Source: UBA1351 sp963677625 (GTDB taxonomy: Bacteria > Bacillota > Clostridia > Lachnospirales > Vallitaleaceae). From it: a DNA stretch of 64,000 bases. Under the pieces are notes generated by a model. That model was not told the origin of the DNA, ran no database searches, and saw nothing but the letters and a program-made list of their open reading frames with translations. The translations under genes were made by a program, and so were the position numbers. Positions 36,645 to 46,064 of this stretch are shown here, in pieces (the first letter of the stretch is position 1; each line of letters starts with the position of its first letter). Location: assembly GCA_963677625.2 (NCBI GenBank), contig CAXXSW010000002.1, positions 744,001 through 808,000 of the forward strand, written 5' to 3'.

Positions 36645-37814
36645 ATGAAGAGAATTATGATATTTACAGGTAAAGGTGGCGTTGGTAAAACCAGTGTGGC
36701 TGCTGCCCATGGAAGAGCTTCAGCTCTTGAAGGGAAAAAAACTTTAGTGGTTAGTACCGATATGGCCCATAATTTAGGTGATATTTTTCAGATGGAATTA
36801 GGTAGACAGGAGCTTAAGATTGCAGATAATCTATATGGTCTAGAAATTGATCCTACATATATGATGGACCATGAGTTTGCCAATATTATGCAGGCAATGA
36901 AGGATATGATTACTTCTTCAGGTTTTCCTACAGGTGACCTTGATTATATGGATATATTTCCCGGAATGGAAGAACTTGTCAGTCTTCTTAAGATTATGAA
37001 TATATATAAGAATGAAGATTATGAACGTATTATTGTCGATTGTGCACCGACTGGAGAAACCTTGTCTTTGCTAAAGTTTCCTGAGTTGATGACATGGTAC
37101 ATTGAAAAATTCTTCCCAATCGGCAAAGTAGCTATGAGGGTTATGAAGCCAGTAGCAAAGGCTATTTATAAAATTGATCTGCCTAATCAAAAAGCTATGA
37201 CTGATATTGAAAAGGTCTTTGTTCAACTGATAGACCTTCAACAACTTCTTAAAGACAGGGAAAGAACGACGATAAGGTTAGTGACTATACCTGAGAAGAT
37301 GGTTGTGGAAGAGACAAAACGATCCTATATGTATTTGAGTTTATATGATTTTGCCGTGGATGGTGTTTTTATCAATCGAATACTGCCAAGAGATATGGAA
37401 AATCCGTTTTTTGATAAATGGCTTAAGATTCAAGAAGCATATATTGAAGAAATAGAAGCGGTTTTTGCTCATGTTCCTATTTATCGGATACCATGGTTTG
37501 ATACTGATATCAACGGACTTTCTGGTGTTGATAGGATTGTTGACGAGGTCTTTGATAAGTACAATATTTTTCAAAGGATAAAAGAAGGTAAGAGAGAAAG
37601 TTATTATAAAAACCAAGATGGGTACGGACTAAAGTTATACATACCTGGACTTGATAAGGAAAAGCTGGATATACATGAATCTCAAGTAGACGTTATAATC
37701 AAGATCGGAAATTTTAAACGTAATATACCAAAACCAAATACCTTAAGGAATTATCAAATCGCATCTGCAAATTTTAACGAAGATGAGTTGACCTTGTCAT
37801 TTTGTCAAAACTAG
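36645..37814 (+). CDS. ArsA/Get3-type ATPase (first of two)
   Basis: The 389-residue deviant-Walker P-loop ATPase has P-loop FTGKGGVGKTSVAAA (residues 7-21), switch I STDMAHNLGD and switch II VDCAPTGETLSLLKFPE. The last 70 residues (GYGLKLYIPGLDKEKLDIHES onwards) look like the HSP20/alpha-crystallin-type domain appended to many bacterial ArsA homologues. No arsenite-binding Cys triad or arsB/arsR neighbour is visible, so an arsenite pump is unlikely. The MarR-ArsA-small protein-ArsA layout suggests the two ATPases work as a heteromer, perhaps delivering or sensing a protein or small ligand. Confidence 0.9.
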   Translation: MKRIMIFTGKGGVGKTSVAAAHGRASALEGKKTLVVSTDMAHNLGDIFQMELGRQELKIADNLYGLEIDPTYMMDHEFANIMQAMKDMITSSGFPTGDLDYMDIFPGMEELVSLLKIMNIYKNEDYERIIVDCAPTGETLSLLKFPELMTWYIEKFFPIGKVAMRVMKPVAKAIYKIDLPNQKAMTDIEKVFVQLIDLQQLLKDRERTTIRLVTIPEKMVVEETKRSYMYLSLYDFAVDGVFINRILPRDMENPFFDKWLKIQEAYIEEIEAVFAHVPIYRIPWFDTDINGLSGVDRIVDEVFDKYNIFQRIKEGKRESYYKNQDGYGLKLYIPGLDKEKLDIHESQVDVIIKIGNFKRNIPKPNTLRNYQIASANFNEDELTLSFCQN

Positions 37815-37856
37815 TTGTCTATTATATACATATAGAACAGTGAAAGGAAGATGAAG

Positions 37857-38153
37857 ATGAAACATTCAACAATGTTGTCCTTAGAGAAGTTTATGAGAGC
37901 AAAGAAAATGGAACATGAAGCCTTGATTGGTTTCCTTCCTGAAAATTTACAGCAACACCTCAAGGTTATTAATAAGGAAGTGACTGAGCTTATGTTAGAG
38001 ACTGCCTTAAGTATTGGGGAAGCAGTATTGGATACTAGGAGTTCTGAACATGAAGAAGAGGGTAAAGGGGATAGTGGACATGGTTTGAATTCAGAAGAAG
38101 ACAAGGGACTATACCAAAAAGATTCAGGAGTGAGAAAGGTCCATATTGGATAA
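37857..38153 (+). CDS. Small acidic protein between the two ArsA-type ATPases
   Basis: The protein is 98 residues from ATG 37857 (AAAGGAAG six bases upstream; an ATG two codons earlier is too close). The first 60 residues are helical (LSLEKFMRAKKMEHEALIGF, PENLQQHLKVINKEVTELML); the rest is a charged, probably disordered tail. I recognise no named family. It lies 42 bp after the first ATPase and 12 bp before the second, so it belongs to the same operon and may be a partner subunit. Confidence 0.75.
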   Translation: MKHSTMLSLEKFMRAKKMEHEALIGFLPENLQQHLKVINKEVTELMLETALSIGEAVLDTRSSEHEEEGKGDSGHGLNSEEDKGLYQKDSGVRKVHIG

Positions 38154-38165
38154 GAAGGTGATAGG

Positions 38166-39323
38166 ATGAGAATTATTTTGTATACAGGAAAGGGAGGCGT
38201 TGGTAAAACGTCCATCGCTTCAATGACTGCAGTAAAACTGGCAAAATTAGGTAAGAAAGTTATGATTATGTCCACAGACCAAGCTCATAGCCTGTCTGAT
38301 TCACTGGATATAAAATTAGGATATAGTCCAACTCAGGTTATGGAAAATTTGGAAGCTATGGAAATTGATGTCGTTTATGAGGCTGAGACTGCTTGGGGAA
38401 ATTTAAAGGCCTATATAAAGCAAATGATGACCTTAAAAGTTCAAGGAGGTTTGGAAGCAGATGAGCTCATGGTATTTCCAGGTCTGGAAGAGTTGTTTGC
38501 CCTTTTCAAAATTTTGGATATAGTAGATAGAGGAACGGTAGATGTTCTAATTGTTGATTGTGCACCTACAGGAGAAACCTTGTCTCTTCTTAAATTTCCG
38601 GAAATGTTTGGACTTATGATAGATAAATTGTTGCCTGTTAAGAGAAAAATGGTTAAGCGAGCAGGTCCACTTATAGAAAAAACCATGAAAATTCCCATGC
38701 CTGAGGATAATGTCTTTGACGATCTTGAGAGGCTAATGAATAAGTTGGAAAGACTTCAAAGCCTAATGACTAATCGTGATATTACTTCTTTGCGTATTGT
38801 TTCTACACCTGAGAAAATTGTAGTTAAAGAAACAAAACGTGCGTTTACATGGTTGCAACTCTATGATTACAATGTTGATGCTGTAATTGTCAACAAAGTA
38901 TATCCAAAAGAAGCATTAGAGGGCTATTTTTCTAAATGGGTACAACTTCAGGAAGATGGACTTAAAGAATTGGAAATAGCATTTAAGGATCTTCCTCTCT
39001 TTACTATAGAATTACAGGATAGTGAATTAAAAGGTTTAGCAAGGCTTGAAGAAGTCAGTAAGTTCTTCGGGGAGTGGGACCCTTCAGCAGTTCTTTTTTG
39101 TAAGCAGGTCTTTCGTCTTGTTAGTGGCGAAAATGGTCAACGATTAGAAGTTGACTTACCTTTTGGTGATAAGGACCAGATGGAACTAGAGCAGGCTGGT
39201 GGTGAAATTCACATGAGTTTTAGGAATGAGAAAAGATGCTTTGTCTTACCTGATGTACTTATGGGCAAGGAAATTGTAGGTGCAAAATTTGATCAAGGTA
39301 TCCTAGCTATTGATTTCCTTTAG
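38166..39323 (+). CDS. ArsA/Get3-type ATPase (second of two)
   Basis: The 385-residue paralogue of the first ATPase has P-loop YTGKGGVGKTSIASM, switch I STDQAHSLSDSLD and switch II VDCAPTGETLSLLKFPEMFGL. It also ends in a beta-rich HSP20-like domain (about 310-385, QRLEVDLPFGDKDQMELEQ). Ribosome site AAGAAGGTGATAGG. The two copies differ clearly, so they are an old duplication with specialised roles rather than a recent repeat. Confidence 0.9.
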   Translation: MRIILYTGKGGVGKTSIASMTAVKLAKLGKKVMIMSTDQAHSLSDSLDIKLGYSPTQVMENLEAMEIDVVYEAETAWGNLKAYIKQMMTLKVQGGLEADELMVFPGLEELFALFKILDIVDRGTVDVLIVDCAPTGETLSLLKFPEMFGLMIDKLLPVKRKMVKRAGPLIEKTMKIPMPEDNVFDDLERLMNKLERLQSLMTNRDITSLRIVSTPEKIVVKETKRAFTWLQLYDYNVDAVIVNKVYPKEALEGYFSKWVQLQEDGLKELEIAFKDLPLFTIELQDSELKGLARLEEVSKFFGEWDPSAVLFCKQVFRLVSGENGQRLEVDLPFGDKDQMELEQAGGEIHMSFRNEKRCFVLPDVLMGKEIVGAKFDQGILAIDFL

Positions 39324-39458
39324 ACTTTCCTCATAAAAGTGCTGATTGTCACCGAAATATATTAGATTGTCACTAATATTTACTGAGATAATTGTATTCT
39401 GTGGGAGCTTTGATATAATAGTAGGGTAACTAAAGAAGCATAAAAGAGGAGAGAGAAA

Positions 39459-40244
39459 ATGGCCCATGATGTAGATTACAAAGTTGTCGGAACAGAAATG
39501 CAGTTTGTTGAAATTGAATTAGATCCTAATGAAAGTGTCTTGGCTGAAGCTGGAGGCATGATGTATATGGATGACAAGATTAAAATGGAAACTATTTTTG
39601 GGGATGGCAGTGATGCTTCAACAGGAAAAGGTCTGATGGGTAAACTTATGAGTGCTGGTAAACGGGTTCTTACTGGTGAAGGCCTGTTTATGACTGTTTT
39701 TTCAAATGTTGGCAGTGGTAAAGCCCATGTTGCCTTTGCATCACCTTATCCAGGAAATATTATACCTGTAGACTTGATTGAAGTTAATCAGAAATTGATT
39801 TGTCAAAAGGATGCCTTCCTATGCGCTGCCAAAGGTGTATCTGTTGGTATTGAGTTTCAAAAAAAACTTGGAGCAGGCTTTTTCGGTGGTGAAGGTTTTA
39901 TCATGCAGAAGCTAGAAGGTGATGGTAAAGTCTTTTTACACGCAGGAGGCACAGTTGTTCGTCGAGATTTACAAGCTGGTGAGACTATTAGATTAGATAC
40001 AGGCTGTCTTGTGGCTTTAACCGCTAATGTGAATTACTCAATTCAAATGGCATCGGATATTAAGTCAGGACTTTTTGGTGGTGAGGGTTTATTCTTAGCT
40101 ACTTTGACAGGTCCTGGAACCATTTGGATGCAATCGCTTCCATTTAGCAGATTGGCTAATAGGATGTTTCATGCCGCAGGTGGTACTAAGGGAGAATCTC
40201 GAAGTGGAGGATCATCTTTACTTAATAATCTTTTGAACGATTAA
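39459..40244 (+). CDS. AIM24/TIGR00266-family protein
   Basis: The 261-residue beta-helical (TRAP-like) protein belongs to the family of conserved bacterial and mitochondrial AIM24 proteins of unknown biochemical role. Hallmarks: VEIELDPNESVLAEAGGMMYMDDKI near the N-terminus, GLFMTVFSNVGSGKAHVAFASPYPGNIIPVDL, AGGTVVRRDLQAGETIRLDTGCLVAL and the C-terminal GPGTIWMQSLPFSRLANRM. Ribosome site GAGGAGAGAGAAA. It follows the ArsA cluster by 135 bp and ends in its own terminator. Confidence 0.92.
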   Translation: MAHDVDYKVVGTEMQFVEIELDPNESVLAEAGGMMYMDDKIKMETIFGDGSDASTGKGLMGKLMSAGKRVLTGEGLFMTVFSNVGSGKAHVAFASPYPGNIIPVDLIEVNQKLICQKDAFLCAAKGVSVGIEFQKKLGAGFFGGEGFIMQKLEGDGKVFLHAGGTVVRRDLQAGETIRLDTGCLVALTANVNYSIQMASDIKSGLFGGEGLFLATLTGPGTIWMQSLPFSRLANRMFHAAGGTKGESRSGGSSLLNNLLND

Positions 40245-40260
40245 TATTCATATAAACAAG

Positions 40261-40318
40261 GAGATGATAAATGGTTGTCAGGCTTTACTAGCCTGGGATC
40301 GGCATCATCTCTTTTTTT
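40261..40318 (+). terminator. Terminator with branched hairpin
   Basis: GAGATGAT (40261-40268) pairs with ATCATCTC (40304-40311) followed by seven Ts; an inner hairpin CAGGCT/AGCCTG (40279-40295) lies within the loop. Confidence 0.7.
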
Positions 40319-40545
40319 ATCCTATAGTCTTTTGGTCTCATTTCATCAATTTTCTGTAAAACAATGTCTGAAATTAACCAATTTACTAAGATATGTATTA
40401 TAATGAAAAGTGAAACTGTTATAGAATAGGATGGAATGCGCCGGAGGATGCATTTGGATCTTGTGGTTGAATGTGATGTTTTTTAAAGGGCCATTAATAT
40501 AAGATGTTTATAGTAATATAATTCAACATACAAGATGACATAAAC

Positions 40546-40575
40546 TTGCAATACTGCCAAACGGTATGGTATACT
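40546..40575 (+). promoter_or_regulatory. glgP promoter
   Basis: TTGCAA (40546-40551), 18 bp, TATACT (40570-40575). Bases 40319-40545 before it hold nothing I recognise. Confidence 0.5.
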
Positions 40576-40614
40576 TCTTGGTAAAATCTGTGAAATTTTA
40601 TGTAGCTATAGAAG

Positions 40615-40628
40615 TGGAAACGCTTACA
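40615..40628 (+). promoter_or_regulatory. Catabolite-responsive element (cre) upstream of glgP
   Basis: TGGAAACGCTTACA matches the CcpA consensus TGNAANCGNWNNCA at every position. It lies about 35 bp downstream of the predicted start of transcription, where CcpA acts as a roadblock, so glgP should be repressed by good carbon sources. Confidence 0.75.
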
Positions 40629-40714
40629 TTACATATTCAACTGCAGTTTATCCTGTAGAAGGGGACTAAAGTTATGATTTTGCTAATCGATAGTAATGTG
40701 AAATGGAGGACGAC

Positions 40715-43186
40715 ATGAATCGATTAAACGTGACCAAAGAGAAATTAAAAGAAGCGATATTTGAGAACATCAAGACCCAATTTAGAAAAACGATTGATCA
40801 GGTATCAGATGATCAGGTGTTTCATGCAGTAGCATATGCTGTTCGTGACATAATCGTTGACCAATGGATAGAAACACATAAAACCTATGAAGAAAAAGAC
40901 TCAAAGACAGTTTACTATCTTTCTATGGAGTTTCTAATGGGTAGAGCCTTAGGAAATAATATGATTAACCTACAAGTAAATCAAGTCATCAAAGAAGTGC
41001 TTGAAGAACTTGGTTTTGATTTGAATGTAATTGAAGACCAGGAGCCTGACGCAGGTCTTGGAAATGGCGGGCTTGGACGTTTAGCAGCATGTTTTTTGGA
41101 TTCTCTTGCAACTTTGGAATACCCTGCATATGGATGTGGTATTCGTTATCGCTATGGTATTTTTGAACAAAAAATTATTGATGGATACCAGGTGGAGAAA
41201 CCAGATGAATGGTTGAAAAATGGGAATCCATTTGAAATCAGAAGACCGGAATATGGTGTTGAAATTAAATTTGGTGGAAATGTAAGAGTTGCTAAGACAG
41301 AGAATGGACGTGAAAAGTTTGTTCATGAGAATTATCAATCTGTTCGAGCCATTCCATATGATGTACCAGTTGTAGGATATGGAAATTCCACTGTTAATAC
41401 CTTAAGACTTTGGGATGCTGAAGCAATTCAGAGTTTTGATTTGGAACTTTTTGATCGTGGTGACTACCAAAAGGCTGTTGAGCAACAGAATCTTGCAAAG
41501 ACAATTGTTGAAGTCCTTTATCCAAATGACAATCACTACCAAGGTAAGGAACTTCGTTTGAAACAACAGTATTTCTTTATTTCTGCTACGATACAACAAG
41601 TACTTCGGAAGTTTATGCAGAACCATGACAACATCAAGGACCTACCTGATAAAGTAGCTTTCCACATTAATGATACCCACCCATCATTGACTATTCCAGA
41701 ACTTATGCGTGTTCTTATGGATGACTATGGTCTTCAATGGGGAGAGGCATGGGGAATTGCTCAGAAAACTTGTGCTTATACTAACCATACAATCATGTCT
41801 GAAGCCCTCGAAAAGTGGCCGATTGAGCTTTTCTCGAGATTGCTTCCAAGAATTTACCAAATCGTGGAGGAAATCAATAGGAGATTCTGTGCAGAGATTA
41901 TTGATAAATTTGGATATGATAATGACAGAATCCGCCGTATGGCAATTGTTTCTGATGGTCAAATCAAGATGGCTTGGTTGTGTATTGTTGGTTCATATTC
42001 TGTAAATGGTGTTGCTAGACTTCATACGGAAATTCTTAAGAATGAGGAACTCAAAGACTTCTATGAGATGTATCCGAAGAAGTTCAATAACAAGACCAAT
42101 GGTATTACACAAAGACGTTTCTTACTTCATGGTAACCCACTGCTTGCTGAATGGGTATCTAAGAAAATTGGACCAGAGTGGACGACTAATCTTTCAGCTA
42201 TTAAGGCTTTGGAAGTGTATGCTGATGATGAAAAAGAACGTAAAGATTTTATGCAGATCAAGTATAAGAACAAGGTTCGTTTGGCTGAATACATTAAAAA
42301 GCATAATAATGTTGATGTAGATCCTAGATCAATTTTTGACGTTCAGGTTAAAAGGCTTCATGAATATAAACGTCAGTTAATGTTGATTCTTTACGTTATG
42401 CACCTATACAATGAGCTTCGTGATAATCCTGATTTGGATATGCTTCCTAGAACATTCATTTTTGGTGCAAAAGCTGCCCCTGGTTATCATAGAGCTAAGA
42501 AAATAATAAAATTAATTAATAATGTTGGTAACGTTATAAATAATGACCCTAATATCAATGGCAAGATTAAGGTTGTTTTTATTGAAAACTACCGTGTATC
42601 CATTGCAGAGGAGATTTTTGCGGCAGCTGATGTATCTGAACAGATATCAACAGCATCCAAAGAGGCCTCAGGGACAGGGAATATGAAGTTCATGCTTAAT
42701 GGAGCCTTGACTATTGGTACCCTTGATGGAGCCAATATCGAAATAGCTGAAGAAGTTGGTAAGGAGAACTGCTTTATCTTTGGTTTAACAGCTGAGGAAG
42801 TTATTAATCTTCAACATACAAGGGAATATGATCCTTGGGATGTTTATAACAATAACCAGGTGGTTAGGCGGGTCGTAACCCAGTTGATCAATGGATATTA
42901 TGCACCTGAAGACCCAGACCTTTTTAGAGAAATCTATGATTCTCTTCTTAACGGCGGTGGTGAACCTGCTGACCAGTACTTTATTCTTAAAGACTTTGAT
43001 GCATACTGTGAAGCTCAGAAGAAAGTAGATCTTGCATATAGAAACCAAGGGGATTGGGCTAGAAAAGCCATTCTCAATACATCTAATGCTGGTAAGTTTT
43101 CTTCGGACAGAACCATTGAAGAGTATGCCAATGAAATTTGGCATTTGGATAAAACAAAAGTACTTCTTCCAGGTGAAGAGAGTTAA
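40715..43186 (+). CDS. glgP: Glycogen/starch/maltodextrin phosphorylase
   Basis: The 823-residue GT35 enzyme releases glucose-1-phosphate from alpha-1,4-glucan ends. ATG 40715 follows GGAGGACGAC; an ATG four codons earlier is less well placed. Signatures: YLSMEFLMGRALGNNMINL, GLGNGGLGRLAACFLDSLAT, FNNKTNGITQRRFL and the pyridoxal-phosphate site EASGTGNMKFMLNGALTIGTLDGANIE with its Lys. Length is typical. A perfect cre box upstream suggests CcpA repression. No other glg genes are adjacent. Confidence 0.97.
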   Translation: MNRLNVTKEKLKEAIFENIKTQFRKTIDQVSDDQVFHAVAYAVRDIIVDQWIETHKTYEEKDSKTVYYLSMEFLMGRALGNNMINLQVNQVIKEVLEELGFDLNVIEDQEPDAGLGNGGLGRLAACFLDSLATLEYPAYGCGIRYRYGIFEQKIIDGYQVEKPDEWLKNGNPFEIRRPEYGVEIKFGGNVRVAKTENGREKFVHENYQSVRAIPYDVPVVGYGNSTVNTLRLWDAEAIQSFDLELFDRGDYQKAVEQQNLAKTIVEVLYPNDNHYQGKELRLKQQYFFISATIQQVLRKFMQNHDNIKDLPDKVAFHINDTHPSLTIPELMRVLMDDYGLQWGEAWGIAQKTCAYTNHTIMSEALEKWPIELFSRLLPRIYQIVEEINRRFCAEIIDKFGYDNDRIRRMAIVSDGQIKMAWLCIVGSYSVNGVARLHTEILKNEELKDFYEMYPKKFNNKTNGITQRRFLLHGNPLLAEWVSKKIGPEWTTNLSAIKALEVYADDEKERKDFMQIKYKNKVRLAEYIKKHNNVDVDPRSIFDVQVKRLHEYKRQLMLILYVMHLYNELRDNPDLDMLPRTFIFGAKAAPGYHRAKKIIKLINNVGNVINNDPNINGKIKVVFIENYRVSIAEEIFAAADVSEQISTASKEASGTGNMKFMLNGALTIGTLDGANIEIAEEVGKENCFIFGLTAEEVINLQHTREYDPWDVYNNNQVVRRVVTQLINGYYAPEDPDLFREIYDSLLNGGGEPADQYFILKDFDAYCEAQKKVDLAYRNQGDWARKAILNTSNAGKFSSDRTIEEYANEIWHLDKTKVLLPGEES

Positions 43187-43212
43187 TTAGTACAAAATAC
43201 TAAAGTTATTAG

Positions 43213-43250
43213 CAGATCTTTGCCCTTAAGCGGTGCAAAGGTCTGTTTTT
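43213..43250 (+). terminator. glgP terminator
   Basis: An 11-bp stem CAGATCTTTGC/GCAAAGGTCTG (one G-U pair) followed by five Ts. Confidence 0.8.
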
Positions 43251-43376
43251 GTTCTGCTAAAAAAGCAAGAAATTATCTTTTTAAACTATATTTATCTTGG
43301 CTGTTGTTATAAGACGTTCTAATGATTTCGATGGAAAACAAAAAAAGATTCGAGTTCATATTTTGTTCATATTATG

Positions 43377-43405
43377 TAAACCAATTGTCTATACACTGCT
43401 GATAT
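43377..43405 (+). promoter_or_regulatory. Possible motility sigma (sigma-D type) promoter of the chemoreceptor gene
   Basis: TAAA (43377-43380) and GCTGATAT (43398-43405) resemble the sigma-28/D consensus TAAA-N15-GCCGATAT, though the spacer is 17. The gene downstream encodes a chemoreceptor, the usual target of this sigma factor. Confidence 0.35.
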
Positions 43406-43477
43406 AATAGATGCTAATGGGCATAAACGAAAAATATATTAGATGAATGTGAAATAAAGGGCATTAGAGGAGGCCAC

Positions 43478-45574
43478 ATGAACAAATTTCTAAGCAAACT
43501 TAAAATCGGTGTCAAAATTCGATTTTCTTCTGCAATTGGGATAGTAGGTATTATCCTTATCGGACTGTTGCTTGTCAGTGCAGTCCAGACATCGTCAAAG
43601 AACACAAATGATCTTTCAGAGGTATATGTTCCTCAGGTAAGTACCTTATCAGAATTGGAAGTCAATATTCTTAAGTTTTCAGATCAAGTCAACAATTATA
43701 CATTGACAGGTCGGTCAGAAGAATTAGACAGGGCAAATGAGAGCTTGGTAGAAATCAAGTCCTTGTTATCACAACTGACTGATATAAAAGAATACTCAAG
43801 TAACGAAGAAGCGATTGCAGCTTTTGATGGCAGAGAGATAATGATTGGTGAATTAGAAGGTATACTGACCAGTGTTGAAGAGTTGACCTTGAAAATTGAT
43901 GAATCTTATGAGCTTGCCCTTGAAAAAGGTAATAGTTTACAGGATATATCAGCTCAGTACTATGATAATGTGCTGGATAAGCTAGAAGCGACAACTGAAC
44001 AAACAGTTATGGATGAGGATCAATTTCTGGATCGTTTGAGTCAGACTCAAAGTGCAAATGAGCTGGCGAAATTAATTACATCACTTAGAACTGGTGTCTT
44101 TGAAAGCTTATTAAGTGACGATACAGAAAGATTAAATGAAGAGCTTAAAAGAGTCGAAGATATTGAAAACATTGTAGCTGTCTTGAGAGACTTTACCTTA
44201 GATGTAAAGACAACCAATCTTCTTAAGACTTCTATTATCGAGGTTAGAGACTATAAAGCTTTAGTTGAAGAATACATTGCTTATAAAGAGGAGCTTTTTG
44301 AATTGGTCAAGGGCTTAAGCGTGGCTACAGAAGAGATTGTTAATGGAGGAATTATTATTCTTAATGATGCTCTTGTTGCTACTGAAGATTCCTCACATGA
44401 GATTGCCAGTTATCTAAGTGGTCTTATGGCGTTCACTATTGCTGCTGTTGGGATTGTAGCCCTATTATCTGCAGTATTAACGTTTTTTATTATTCGTAAT
44501 ATCACTAGACCCCTTAAAGATTTGGTCGATGTATCAGAACACTTGGCTAGTGGTGATTTGACTGTTCAATGTAAAGCAACAAACTCAAGAGATGAAATAG
44601 GCGTTCTCACCCGGTCCTTTTCAAAGATGCAGGAAAACCTTCGTCAATTAATTATTCATATTAATAATTCAGCAGGTATGGTTGGTTCAACAGCGGATCA
44701 ATTATCCTATAATGCTAGTGAAGCGACCAAAACTACTGAGGAGGTAGCAAGAACTGTCAGTGAGATTGCAGAGGGAGCAACTAAACAGGCTATAGATACA
44801 AGTGATGCATCGGGAAAAATGGGAGACCTTGCTAAAATTATTGATCAGAATTCAGTCAGTGCGCAAGAAGTCTATGACCAGTCTGTTCAGATTGAAAGTC
44901 TTGCTAAAGAAGGTATTGATACTATTGAAGAATTAACAGAAAAAACAGATGAAAGCAAGAAAGCTATGACTGAAATATTTGAAGTTATTCAACATACAAA
45001 TGAGAGTGCGACGAAAATTGGTGAAGCTAGTAGGTTTATTTCGTCCATTGCAGAGCAAACCAATCTCTTAGCCTTAAATGCTGCAATTGAAGCTGCTAGA
45101 GCTGGAGAAGCAGGTAAGGGGTTTGCTGTTGTTGCAGATGAAATCAGGAAATTGGCAGAAGATTCAACACGTTCAACTAAACAAATTGACGAAATGCTCA
45201 AGGACTTGGTTGAAAATGCCAGTGTAGCTATAGAAACTAGTGACCGTGTCCAATTAATTATGAATGAACAGGCAAATAGTGTTGACTCAACTAAAGAGAA
45301 ATATTCCTCGATTACAGGAGCTATTCGCCATTCAACTGAAGAAATTGAAACGATTGCTGATATAGGAACAAGAATGGAAGAAAACCGGATAGAAGTCATT
45401 AAAGTGGTTGAATCCTTAGCTGCTATTGCACAAGAAAATGCAGCAAGTACGGAAGAAACAGCGGCTTCTAGTGAGGAAATGCTGTCTTCCATGGAAGAGG
45501 TATCCTCAGCATCAGAAGTATTAAATCAACTTGCTAGAGAACTACAGGATTACGTTAAACAATTCAAGGTTTGA
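43478..45574 (+). CDS. Methyl-accepting chemotaxis protein
   Basis: The 698-residue chemoreceptor has a short cytoplasmic N-terminus, TM1 at about 13-35 (SSAIGIVGIILIGLLLVSAV), a long helical extracytoplasmic sensor (about 40-305, four-helix-bundle type), TM2 at about 310-335, a HAMP domain (IRNITRPLKDLVDVSEHLASGDLTV), then the signalling hairpin with its highly conserved tip EQTNLLALNAAIEAARAGEAGKGFAVVA. Methylation helices rich in Glu/Gln and Ala flank the tip. No C-terminal CheR-tethering pentapeptide. It is a single gene; the ligand is unknown. Confidence 0.95.
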   Translation: MNKFLSKLKIGVKIRFSSAIGIVGIILIGLLLVSAVQTSSKNTNDLSEVYVPQVSTLSELEVNILKFSDQVNNYTLTGRSEELDRANESLVEIKSLLSQLTDIKEYSSNEEAIAAFDGREIMIGELEGILTSVEELTLKIDESYELALEKGNSLQDISAQYYDNVLDKLEATTEQTVMDEDQFLDRLSQTQSANELAKLITSLRTGVFESLLSDDTERLNEELKRVEDIENIVAVLRDFTLDVKTTNLLKTSIIEVRDYKALVEEYIAYKEELFELVKGLSVATEEIVNGGIIILNDALVATEDSSHEIASYLSGLMAFTIAAVGIVALLSAVLTFFIIRNITRPLKDLVDVSEHLASGDLTVQCKATNSRDEIGVLTRSFSKMQENLRQLIIHINNSAGMVGSTADQLSYNASEATKTTEEVARTVSEIAEGATKQAIDTSDASGKMGDLAKIIDQNSVSAQEVYDQSVQIESLAKEGIDTIEELTEKTDESKKAMTEIFEVIQHTNESATKIGEASRFISSIAEQTNLLALNAAIEAARAGEAGKGFAVVADEIRKLAEDSTRSTKQIDEMLKDLVENASVAIETSDRVQLIMNEQANSVDSTKEKYSSITGAIRHSTEEIETIADIGTRMEENRIEVIKVVESLAAIAQENAASTEETAASSEEMLSSMEEVSSASEVLNQLARELQDYVKQFKV

Positions 45575-45682
45575 TTAAAGCTTGATTAGAGTATTTCAAA
45601 TTTCTTTATTTTCTACCTGTTTTCCTGTAAAATAAGCATACGTGTTCTTAATACGGCATGAGTATGAAAGAGGTGGTATTGG

Positions 45683-45979
45683 ATGAAGAAAAGAACCATA
45701 ATTTTAGGACTAATACTTATGGTATCAGTCATGTTGCTTTCTGGATGTATGCCAGGTGATGGGTCTTATGTTGAAGACCATTATGCAAATTTTATTAGTG
45801 GAATATGGCATGGCTGGATAGCACCTGTATCCCTGATTGTTAGTTTGTTTAAAGATGGTATTCGCATTTACGAACCTTATAACACCGGATGGTGGTATGA
45901 CTTTGGATTTTATGTTGCTATAATCAGTGGATTTGGTGGATTGGGTCTGTCCCGTAAAAAAAGGAAAAAAGATAAATAG
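45683..45979 (+). CDS. Small conserved lipoprotein-like membrane protein
   Basis: The 98-residue protein has a signal helix with lipobox LLSGC (Cys at 22), then the block HYANFISGIWHGWIAPVSLIVSLFKDGIRIYE and a second hydrophobic stretch WYDFGFYVAIISGFGGLGL before a strongly basic tail (RKKRKKDK). The pattern recurs in uncharacterised proteins of many bacteria; no function is known to me. It forms a single-gene unit with its own terminator. Confidence 0.8.
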   Translation: MKKRTIILGLILMVSVMLLSGCMPGDGSYVEDHYANFISGIWHGWIAPVSLIVSLFKDGIRIYEPYNTGWWYDFGFYVAIISGFGGLGLSRKKRKKDK

Positions 45980-45985
45980 TTTTTT

Positions 45986-46020
45986 GCTGTGTATGAGCTA
46001 AGCTTGTACACAGCTTTTTT
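45986..46020 (+). terminator. Terminator of the small lipoprotein gene
   Basis: An 8-bp stem GCTGTGTA/TACACAGC with a 13-nt loop and six Ts. Confidence 0.75.
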
Positions 46021-46060
46021 CTTCTATAGGAAAGCGAACGTGGCGAAGCCACTTTTCTTC
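46021..46060. repeat. Dispersed terminator-associated repeat, short form (copy 3)
   Basis: CTTCTATAGGAAAG directly behind a terminator T-run is joined to GCGAACGTGGCGAAGCCACTTT, which matches GCGAACGAGGTGGAGCCTCTTT of copy 1 with coordinated changes that keep the GTGGC/GCCAC stem. Relative to copy 1 the middle 75 bases are missing. Confidence 0.55.
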
Positions 46061-46064
46061 TTTG

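Noticed and set aside
36645..39323. Arsenic resistance operon
   Set aside because: Only ArsA-type ATPases are present. There is no ArsB/Acr3, ArsR or ArsC, no metal-binding Cys triad, and the regulator is MarR-type.
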